Positions 33,243 through 38,832 of a stretch of DNA of 38,832 bases are shown piece after piece (positions within the stretch are counted from its first letter, which is position 1; the number at the start of each line of letters is the position of its first letter). A program made the position numbers and the translations under genes. The notes under the pieces were generated by a model that had not been told where the DNA came from, did no database searches, and worked only from the letters and a program-made list of their open reading frames with translations. The stretch covers positions 1 through 38,832 of the forward strand of contig JAFTSI010000024.1 in assembly GCA_017467345.1 (NCBI GenBank). The letters run 5' to 3'. The stretch comes from Clostridia bacterium (GTDB lineage: Bacteria; Bacillota; Clostridia; Christensenellales; Borkfalkiaceae).

Positions 33243-34391
33243 TTAGTCTCCCTTTTTTCCGTAATAATAATATAATCTACATTCCTTTTCGGAATTGTAT
33301 AATTTCCTTTCTCTATCTGCCTTGTTGCCAAACTTTTTTTCAAAGTTTTTTGCACTTGTTATTATAAACTTTGACCAGCCTAAAAGTTTGTTTGTGGCAA
33401 CACCTAACTCTTGATAACAAGTTTCGGCCTCTTGCCTATCATAAACGCGCTCACCATATGGTGGATTACATATAATAGTTCCTATATCGCTATCAGTTTT
33501 AAACTCTTTAACAGGGCGCGTTTTGAAAGATATTCTATCTTCAAGCCCTGCGTTTTTAGCGTGATACTTGGCAAGTTCAATTGCCTTTTTATCTATATCA
33601 GTTCCGTAAACTTCAATCTTTCTTGAAAGTTCTTCTTTATCAAGCGCTTCTTCTATAACGCGCTTTTTTAGATTTTTATCAAAACCTTTCCATTTATCAA
33701 AAGCAAACTCCCTATTTTTCCCTGGTGCAATATTAAGTGCAATAAGCGATGCTTCAATAGGGATTGTTCCTGAACCACAAAACGGATCGGCAAGTGGGCG
33801 ATTATAATAGTAATCACTCATTAAAACTATTGCAGACGCAAGCGTTTCTTTAATGGGTGCTATCCACACCTTGTTTTTATACCCACGCTTGTGTAGTGCA
33901 ACACCTGTGGTGTTTAATAGTATTTCTGCCCTATCTTTGAAAATTGAAAAAACTATTTCGTATTCACTACCCGTTTCGCTTAAAAAGTTTACAGAGTATT
34001 TATCGCAAAGCCGTTTAGTGACTGCCTTTTTTACAATTTTTTGGCAAGCAGATATTGCGTATATTTTACTTTTAACGCATTTGCCGTTTACTATGATTTT
34101 ACCTGAACTTTCTATAAAGTTTTCAAAAGGTATTTTGCTAACCCCATCAAAAAGTTCATCAAAAGAAGTGGCATCAAACTCTGCAAGTTTAATATACACG
34201 CGCTCTGCCGTGCGAAGAAACACATTGAGCCTTGCAATATCAATTAAACTGCCCTTTACTTCAATTTTTCCGTTTAATGCAGGGCTTTCGGGGTAGCCTA
34301 AGCGAAAAAGTTCTTTCTTTGCAACCTTTTCTAAGCCCGAACTTACGGCTATGGAAAGAGTATATTCATCATTAGTAAACTTTGCCACCAT
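33243..34391 (-). CDS. THUMP-domain class I SAM-dependent RNA methyltransferase (RlmL/YpsC-like)
   Basis: RNA guanine-N2-type methyltransferase of the UPF0020 family, 382 aa. The N-terminal ferredoxin-like and THUMP region (about 1-160) includes VFLRTAERVYIKLAEF. The catalytic domain has LNTTGVALHKRGYK, PLADPFCGSGTIPIEA (SAM binding), YGTDIDKKAIELAKYHAKNAGL and the catalytic NPPYGERV. Homologues such as RlmL (E. coli) and YpsC (Bacillus) modify 23S rRNA, but the target here is unproven. ATG at 34391 is chosen; GTG starts at 34397 and 34388 are also possible in the tandem GTGGCAATGGTGG, and no clear ribosome binding site separates them. First gene of the gal operon. Confidence 0.87.
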   Translation of the reverse strand: MVAKFTNDEYTLSIAVSSGLEKVAKKELFRLGYPESPALNGKIEVKGSLIDIARLNVFLRTAERVYIKLAEFDATSFDELFDGVSKIPFENFIESSGKIIVNGKCVKSKIYAISACQKIVKKAVTKRLCDKYSVNFLSETGSEYEIVFSIFKDRAEILLNTTGVALHKRGYKNKVWIAPIKETLASAIVLMSDYYYNRPLADPFCGSGTIPIEASLIALNIAPGKNREFAFDKWKGFDKNLKKRVIEEALDKEELSRKIEVYGTDIDKKAIELAKYHAKNAGLEDRISFKTRPVKEFKTDSDIGTIICNPPYGERVYDRQEAETCYQELGVATNKLLGWSKFIITSAKNFEKKFGNKADRERKLYNSEKECRLYYYYGKKGD

Positions 34392-34423
34392 TGCCACCGA
34401 AAAATCTATTTATTCATTAAATT

Positions 34424-34452
34424 ATTATAATATCAAAGTGTAAAGATTGCAA
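34424..34452 (-). promoter_or_regulatory. Promoter of the RNA methyltransferase-galT-galE operon
   Basis: Minus strand TTGCAA (34452-34447), 17-base spacer, TATAAT (34429-34424), about 30 bases before the start codon. No catabolite-response-like site was recognised. Confidence 0.68.
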
Positions 34453-34533
34453 GCCCTTTTTTTAAAATCAATGGGTTTTTATGTGATTTTTTTCAATTTT
34501 AGTAGCCACACATAAAAAAACTATTAAATACAC

Positions 34534-34562
34534 TTGAAATCTAAACGATTTTGTTATATAAT
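34534..34562 (+). promoter_or_regulatory. Promoter of the triplicated membrane protein gene
   Basis: TTGAAA (34534-34539), 17-base spacer, TATAAT (34557-34562), about 31 bases before the ATG at 34594. An open frame appears to begin at the TTG of the -35 box, which shows that the upstream start is false. Confidence 0.8.
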
Positions 34563-34593
34563 GATTAAAGCATTTATAGGGGGTTTGCCTTAT

Positions 34594-35898
34594 ATGAGTA
34601 ATTTAGAAAAAACTAAAAAACCTTGTCACTTAAAGGAAATGCTCAGAAATGGTTATGCGTTATATGCATTACTTCTTACTGCAATTTTAACCACCGTTTC
34701 AGTAATAGCAATTGACTTTGACTATTTAAGCACTTTCCGCGCAATACCTGGTCTTAAATACTACCTTGCAATTACCTTTTCACTAATAGGTCTTACGGTA
34801 TTACTTTACCTTATCTTCCGTGCAAAAACTAAATGTGTTTCTTTTGCAGACTGTATTGCAAACACAATGTTTTTATCGGCAGGTTTAGTTGGCGCATATG
34901 CTTACTTCCTTGCTAAAAAAGGAACGCTTGCTTTCTTTATTATTGACGGGGCAATTTTAGTGCTTGGCTTATTCTTCTCTATTCTTTTCGCTATTAGGCG
35001 CGAAAAGAGAAATGAAAAGCGCGAAATTATTTTCACTAAAAACTCTATGTTTGGCTACTACACAAGTGTGTTTAGAAAGTATAGATTTATTGGTGTTTTA
35101 TCGTTAGCACTTTTATCGGTAAGTGGTTCGTTCCTATTATTCAATAGTGGATTTTTAGGGTTTGCTACTCCATTTATTCAAGACACCCCACTTCTCCGCT
35201 ATTTAATAATCGTTTCAATAGTTATATTTGGCGCTTGGCTTGCTATTGACGCATCAAGGCAACGCGTTAGTGTTATTGATGCTTTCCTTTTATCAAACAT
35301 TGTAACCATACCCGTTACCTTTGTTCAAATATACTTTATGAACGAATTAGACCTTACTCAACTTACCGCTTGGGCAATTTATATCGGTGTGATTTTAATT
35401 GTTTCGCTTGTTAGATTTTTAAGTTTTGACATCACGGTAAACTACACAGAAAAAGACCTTGAATCAAAAACTTACATTTCGGCTTTCTTTAAGAAAGTTA
35501 ACCCACTTGCACTTCTTACCGTTGCCGCTTTAATTATTACCGTTAGCGTGTTCTGTTATGTATCAAATGTTTACGGTGTTGGCGTGGTTGTTGAAGAAGG
35601 TAAATTAACAATCTTTGCTATTGAAATGTGGCCTTTAACTGCAATTACTTTTGCAGGTGCTACCACGGTTGTTGTAGGATTTTTAATGAGCATACTTTGC
35701 ATAGGCGCAAAGAGAGTTTGTGTGGTTGATTTCTTTGTTAACCTTAACTTTATTTTAGGTGTTTGTGCTTGCATAGGTTATATTTGGATACCTGAATTCA
35801 TTTACATTTTAGTTGCAGGCGCTTGGACATTTATCAACTTAATACTTTTAGGTGTAAGAGCAAAAGTGGTTAGAAGAAACCTTAACCGCCCCGCTTAA
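34594..35898 (+). CDS. Polytopic membrane protein of three tandem four-helix repeats, function unknown
   Basis: Protein of 434 aa, about 12 membrane helices, not recognised as a named family. It reads as three repeats of about 140-150 residues (roughly 12-140, 155-290, 295-425). Each has a basic start, two hydrophobic helices, a short basic turn, a conserved V-[SC]-x-x-D, and two more helices ending in a basic patch. The anchor motifs are CVSFAD (81-86), RVSVID (224-229) and RVCVVD (374-379), with the Asp spaced 143 and 150 residues apart. ATG at 34594 has AGGGGG ten bases upstream. The gene has its own near-consensus promoter and terminator, so it is transcribed alone. Transport or envelope roles are possible but unsupported. 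Confidence 0.75.
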   Translation: MSNLEKTKKPCHLKEMLRNGYALYALLLTAILTTVSVIAIDFDYLSTFRAIPGLKYYLAITFSLIGLTVLLYLIFRAKTKCVSFADCIANTMFLSAGLVGAYAYFLAKKGTLAFFIIDGAILVLGLFFSILFAIRREKRNEKREIIFTKNSMFGYYTSVFRKYRFIGVLSLALLSVSGSFLLFNSGFLGFATPFIQDTPLLRYLIIVSIVIFGAWLAIDASRQRVSVIDAFLLSNIVTIPVTFVQIYFMNELDLTQLTAWAIYIGVILIVSLVRFLSFDITVNYTEKDLESKTYISAFFKKVNPLALLTVAALIITVSVFCYVSNVYGVGVVVEEGKLTIFAIEMWPLTAITFAGATTVVVGFLMSILCIGAKRVCVVDFFVNLNFILGVCACIGYIWIPEFIYILVAGAWTFINLILLGVRAKVVRRNLNRPA

Positions 35899-35914
35899 TT
35901 TAACAAAAAACTTT

Positions 35915-35956
35915 AAGCCCTAATTTCTAATTTTTATTAGAAGTTGGGGCTTTTTT
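35915..35956 (+). terminator. Terminator after the membrane protein gene
   Basis: Long stem AAGCCCTAATTTCTAAT (35915-35931) with ATTAGAAGTTGGGGCTT (35936-35952), two wobble pairs, four-base loop, then a T-run. Confidence 0.85.
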
Positions 35957-36039
35957 ATCGCCCTATTTATCACTTTTCTTTTTGCCGTTATTTTTTCAAA
36001 AATCAGTTTAAAGAAATGATTATATTTTTCTTTTTATGA

Positions 36040-36074
36040 TTGACTTTTACATATATATTTAGTAAAATTATATA
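36040..36074 (+). promoter_or_regulatory. Promoter of the NusG-II/Gx transporter/rnf operon
   Basis: Two overlapping good promoters: TTGACT (36040-36045) with TAAAAT (36063-36068), and TTTACA (36046-36051) with TATATA (36069-36074), both with 17-base spacers. Either would give a leader of about 25-30 bases before the TTG start. Confidence 0.6.
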
Positions 36075-36101
36075 GTATATAAAATTAGTAGGGATTGTGT
36101 T

Positions 36102-36581
36102 TTGAACCAAGGTAAAAAAAATACGGCTAACTCAATAACCGCTTTCAAACTAAACGATATAATTTTATATATTCTAACCATCGTTATAGTGATGATTTGC
36201 TTTTTAGTGCCGTTGTTTTTAAAAAACGAAAACACTAATTCCTTTTCAGTTTATAAAAACGATAGTTTGGTTTTAATTTTTGACTGCGAAAAAGATAAAT
36301 ACGCCGTTGAAAATGAATATTTGGGGCTTGTTGATATTAAAGAAGAAAATGGCGAAGTTTTAATAACCATTTACACTTCTATTGAAAAAGATAATTACAA
36401 CACCCTTTTAGTAAACTTAGCCGATAATTCAGTTAAGGTTATAGAAAGCACTTGCTCTGTTAGAAAAGACTGCGTTCACACGCGCGCGATAGTTAATGGC
36501 GAAGGGGTTATAATTTGTTTGCCACACGGATTAAAGATTATGCCAACTGGTAGCAATTATATTCCTGTGGTTACGGGGTGA
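36102..36581 (+). CDS. NusG domain II-containing membrane-anchored protein
   Basis: Protein of 159 aa. An N-terminal cytoplasmic segment and one membrane helix (about 19-41) are followed by an extracytoplasmic NusG_II-type beta domain. The domain ends in the family signature CSVRKDC..., then GEGVIICLPHGLKI. Such proteins commonly sit before a Gx transporter and the rnf genes in Firmicutes, though their function is not established. The start is TTG at 36102, with TAGGGA about 8-10 bases upstream and no ATG or GTG in frame nearby. The gene is followed after four bases by the transporter gene, indicating an operon. Confidence 0.85.
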   Translation: MNQGKKNTANSITAFKLNDIILYILTIVIVMICFLVPLFLKNENTNSFSVYKNDSLVLIFDCEKDKYAVENEYLGLVDIKEENGEVLITIYTSIEKDNYNTLLVNLADNSVKVIESTCSVRKDCVHTRAIVNGEGVIICLPHGLKIMPTGSNYIPVVTG

Positions 36582-36585
36582 GCGT

Positions 36586-37134
36586 ATGAAAGGTAATATT
36601 ACTTCTAAAAAGATTGCAATTACTGCCTTGCTTACGGCGTGCGCCCTAATTGCCTTTTCAATAGAAAACCTATTTCCCCCACTATTTATTCCTGGTGCAA
36701 GGCTTGGGCTTTCTAACATATTTATACTTTTGGCAATATTTACTGTTGGCAACGGCTATGCAATTTTAGTATTCTTGATTAAAGTGGTGCTTGGCAGTTT
36801 ATTTGCAGGAAATATTTCTGCTATGCTTTATAGTTTGCCAGCAGGGTTAATTGCATTAACCGTTCAAATTATAGTAATTAAAACTGGTAAGTTTAGCGTT
36901 GTTTCGGCAAGTGTTTTGGGTAGTGTTATCAACCTTACCTTGCAAAACATAGTTTTTTGTTTGGTAACAAACACCTTACAGTTTTTAATATATTCACCCT
37001 ACCTTGCGCTTATCGGTTGCGTGGCAGGGCTTATTGTAGGGCTTGCCGTGTTTGGCAGTTTAAAAGCCTTACCAAAAATACTTTTAGTTAAAAAACAAGC
37101 AAATGACTTGGAGGATTCACACAGTGAGCATTAG
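36586..37134 (+). CDS. Gx transporter family / heptaprenyl diphosphate synthase component I-like membrane protein
   Basis: Integral membrane protein of 182 aa with about five or six helices. The segment IENLFPPLFIPGARLGLSNIFILLAIF is the hallmark of the family annotated as heptaprenyl diphosphate synthase component I (Hpre_diP_synt_I) or Gx transporter. The rest resembles ECF-type S components, so a substrate-binding membrane role is more plausible than catalysis. The start ATG follows closely on the NusG-II gene. The 3' end overlaps the region containing the rnfC ribosome binding site and start by about 11 bases. A link to the flavin or quinone needs of Rnf is suggested by context only. Confidence 0.83.
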   Translation: MKGNITSKKIAITALLTACALIAFSIENLFPPLFIPGARLGLSNIFILLAIFTVGNGYAILVFLIKVVLGSLFAGNISAMLYSLPAGLIALTVQIIVIKTGKFSVVSASVLGSVINLTLQNIVFCLVTNTLQFLIYSPYLALIGCVAGLIVGLAVFGSLKALPKILLVKKQANDLEDSHSEH

Positions 37135-38425
37135 AAATGGCAAAAATTATCGTTATGGCATTCATGTCCCCGATAAAAAGTCACTTTCAAGCGAACAGGC
37201 TATTGAAGTGATGCCCGCTCCCGCAAAACTCTATATCGGTCTTTCTCAACATATCGGCGCGCCTGCGCTACCTATCGTGGCTGTTGGCGACAAGGTTAAG
37301 AAAGGTCAAATGATTGGCGAAGCAAGTGGCGCAATATCGGCTAATGTATATTCTTCGGTTTCTGGCACGGTTGTTGGAATTGAAGATATTGTTAACGGGT
37401 TAGGACAAAAAATTAAGTATATCGTTATTGAAAACGATTTCAAAAACGAAGAATTGCTTTTTGACGATTTAACCGACTTTGAGGCTAAAACCTTAATAGA
37501 AAGAATTAAACTTGCAGGCATTGTTGGACTTGGTGGTGCAGGATTCCCCACCGCTGTTAAACTTATGCCAAAAGACCCACTTGATATTTTAGTTATCAAC
37601 GGCGCAGAATGCGAACCATACCTAAACTGCGATTATAGGCTTATGCTTGAACGCACCGAAGATATTTATCGCGGTATTATTTACCTTAAAAAAGCGCTTA
37701 ACATTGAAAAGGTGGTAGTTGGTATTGAAAAGAATAAACCACAGGCAATTGAGGCGTTTAGGCGATTTGAAGATTTAGATGTGGTTGTTCTTAAAAAGCA
37801 ATACCCTATGGGTAGCGAAAAGCACCTTATTTACTGCACCACAGGTAAAAAAGTGCCTACCGGTAAAATGCCCTTTGATGTTGGTGTTTGCGTGCAAAAC
37901 ATTAAAACGGTTATCGCTTGCTATGAGGCTATTGAAAAGAACAAGCCTTTAACTGAAATTGTGCTTACCGTTAGTGGCGAAGGAATTAAAAATCCTAAAA
38001 ACCTTAAAGTTGCGCTTGGAACTCCATTTAAAGATATTATTGAATACTGTGGTGGCGAAACTGGTGAAACGGCAAAAGTTATTGCAGGTGGACCTATGAT
38101 GGGTAGAGCAATGATTTCGCTTAACTCTTTCGCAAGAAAAACCGATTCAGGTATTATTCTTTTAAGAGCCAAAGATACTTCGCTTGCAAGCCCAACCAAC
38201 TGTATTAGTTGTGGCGTTTGCGCTAAAAACTGCCCTATGAGGCTTATGCCTATGTATATTGAGCAATCTTTCCTTGCAGGCGATTATAAGTCGGCAGAAA
38301 AATACGGCGCTATGAACTGCTTAGAGTGTGGTTCTTGTGCATTTAACTGCCCTGCTAAAAGGCCTCTTGTTCAAAATATTGCGCACTCTAAACAAAAGAT
38401 AAAGGAGATGAAACAAAATGGATAA
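37124..38425 (+). CDS. rnfC: Electron transport complex subunit RnfC
   Basis: Peripheral iron-sulfur/NADH-binding subunit of the Rnf complex, which couples ferredoxin:NAD electron flow to ion pumping; 433 aa. An N-terminal barrel-sandwich region with GIHVPDKK is followed by GLGGAGFPTAVKLMP (nucleotide/FMN site), GAECEPYLNCDYRLML and an SLBB domain (LTVSGEGIKNPKNLKV). Two 4Fe-4S motifs, CISCGVCAKNCP and CLECGSCAFNCP, are near the C-terminus. GTG at 37124 is chosen because a perfect GGAGG (37110-37114) lies nine bases upstream. An in-frame ATG at 37103 lies before that site. The 3' end overlaps rnfD by eight bases. Confidence 0.95.
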   Translation: MSIRNGKNYRYGIHVPDKKSLSSEQAIEVMPAPAKLYIGLSQHIGAPALPIVAVGDKVKKGQMIGEASGAISANVYSSVSGTVVGIEDIVNGLGQKIKYIVIENDFKNEELLFDDLTDFEAKTLIERIKLAGIVGLGGAGFPTAVKLMPKDPLDILVINGAECEPYLNCDYRLMLERTEDIYRGIIYLKKALNIEKVVVGIEKNKPQAIEAFRRFEDLDVVVLKKQYPMGSEKHLIYCTTGKKVPTGKMPFDVGVCVQNIKTVIACYEAIEKNKPLTEIVLTVSGEGIKNPKNLKVALGTPFKDIIEYCGGETGETAKVIAGGPMMGRAMISLNSFARKTDSGIILLRAKDTSLASPTNCISCGVCAKNCPMRLMPMYIEQSFLAGDYKSAEKYGAMNCLECGSCAFNCPAKRPLVQNIAHSKQKIKEMKQNG

Positions 38426-38832
38426 TAATACGGCTGTTTTGAAATATTCGTCTTCCCCACATGTTAAAGCGCCAAGAACTACCAAAAAAATAATGATTAA
38501 TGTTTGCATAGCATTGCTTCCTGCTTGCATTATGGGTATTGTTTATTTTGGTTTATACGCTTTGCTTTTATTAGCATTATCGGCTGTGAGCGCAATTTTA
38601 GGCGAATTCTTATTCTTGCTTATTAAAGGCGAAAAGATTAAAGACATTATTAAAAACTTTGATTTTTCAAGTTTAGTAACGGGGCTTTTAATAGGTATGA
38701 CTATCGGCACAAACTATCCTTGGTATGCTCCTATTTTTGGTAGTTTGTTCGCTATTATAGTTGTTAAAATGCTTTTTGGTGGAACGGGTAAAAATATTGT
38801 TAACCCTGCTATTACTGGTAGAATATTTATAT
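38418..38832 (+). CDS. rnfD: Electron transport complex subunit RnfD, 3'-truncated by window edge
   Basis: First 138 codons of the membrane subunit RnfD, open to the end of the window. The translation begins MDNNTAVLKYSSSPHVKAPRT, the usual RnfD/NqrB-like lead (SSSPH). It then shows membrane helices (ALLPACIMGIVYFGLYALLLL, GLLIGMTIG) and the family motif GKNIVNPAITGRIF. The covalent FMN attachment site expected further on is beyond the window. The ATG overlaps the rnfC stop, with AAAGGAG ten bases upstream. The remaining rnf genes (GEAB) presumably follow. Confidence 0.9.
   Translation, partial: MDNNTAVLKYSSSPHVKAPRTTKKIMINVCIALLPACIMGIVYFGLYALLLLALSAVSAILGEFLFLLIKGEKIKDIIKNFDFSSLVTGLLIGMTIGTNYPWYAPIFGSLFAIIVVKMLFGGTGKNIVNPAITGRIFI

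Noticed and set aside
33239-33355. N-terminal extension of galT into the RNA methyltransferase gene
   Set aside because: It would overlap 113 coding bases. A ribosome binding site and typical GalT N-terminus support ATG 33238.
34534-34593. N-terminal extension of the membrane protein from TTG 34534
   Set aside because: The TTG is the -35 element TTGAAA and the frame crosses the TATAAT -10 box. ATG 34594 has a ribosome binding site.
1-38832. CRISPR array, tRNA/rRNA genes, transposase or prophage genes
   Set aside because: None seen on either strand by inspection. All gaps are under 300 bases and hold promoters, leaders or terminators. A tRNAscan or Infernal run would be needed to exclude a small RNA.

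Overview
The window is AT-rich chromosomal DNA from an anaerobic, probably spore-forming member of the Clostridia (Bacillota). The evidence is a SpoIIE sporulation phosphatase, an Rnf-type ferredoxin:NAD oxidoreductase, RNase J, a class II GalT, a Firmicutes-type ParE/ParC pair, strong AGGAGG-type ribosome binding sites, occasional TTG starts, and many sigma-A-like promoters of the form TTGAAA-N17-TATAAT. Gene order looks like that of an uncultured gut clostridium, but species cannot be told from this sequence. No tRNA, rRNA, CRISPR array, transposase, integrase or phage gene was seen, and no gene-free stretch exceeds 300 bases.

Layout. 1-1692 (+): 3' part of spoIIE. 4044-1724 (-): rho and an orphan DNA methyltransferase sharing a 4-base overlap. 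7770-4223 (-): argS, a HAD phosphatase and a BaiN/HI0933-type flavoprotein. 7895-8992 (+): ychF, divergent from argS. 13450-9056 (-): parE-parC. 16020-13624 (-): a copper P-type ATPase with a second metal-binding domain at its C-terminus. 18732-16090 (-): feoA-feoB-FeoB-associated Cys-rich protein, divergent from a TetR regulator at 18898 (+). 23210-19553 (-): rnj-trmR-trhP, i.e. RNA decay plus wobble-uridine 5-methoxylation. 23472-25711 (+): serC-serA. 25818-27785 (+): a DUF4130/TIGR03915-like protein and an unrecognised ferritin-like protein. 27840-28607: a small divergent zinc-ribbon membrane protein/XRE regulator cassette. 30496-28643 (-): nadE. 34391-30651 (-): RNA methyltransferase, galT, galE. 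34594-35898 (+): a triplicated membrane protein. 36102 to the end (+): NusG-II protein, Gx transporter, rnfC and the start of rnfD.

How the genes work together. Housekeeping operons dominate: translation and tRNA modification (argS, trmR, trhP, RNA methyltransferase), RNA turnover and termination (rnj, rho), DNA topology (parEC), serine synthesis, NAD synthesis, Leloir galactose metabolism, metal transport (Feo, Cu), and Rnf energy conservation.

The most unusual points are these. (1) A 414-residue protein carries three equally spaced E-X29-(E/D)xxH half-sites of ferritin-like diiron proteins. (2) NadE has lost the Lys and Cys of its glutaminase triad. (3) An XRE/zinc-ribbon cassette is bracketed by two 34-bp terminators that differ by one base, as if it had been inserted into a single convergent terminator. 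(4) The copper ATPase has DKTAT in place of DKTGT, and an internal ribosome binding site and ATG that could release its C-terminal domain as a free CopZ-like chaperone. (5) A 434-residue membrane protein is built of three tandem four-helix repeats. (6) At least four genes have a -10 box only 6-8 bases before the ATG and appear to be leaderless. (7) The feo/tetR intergenic region holds two identical 22-base operator-like repeats flanking the feo promoter.
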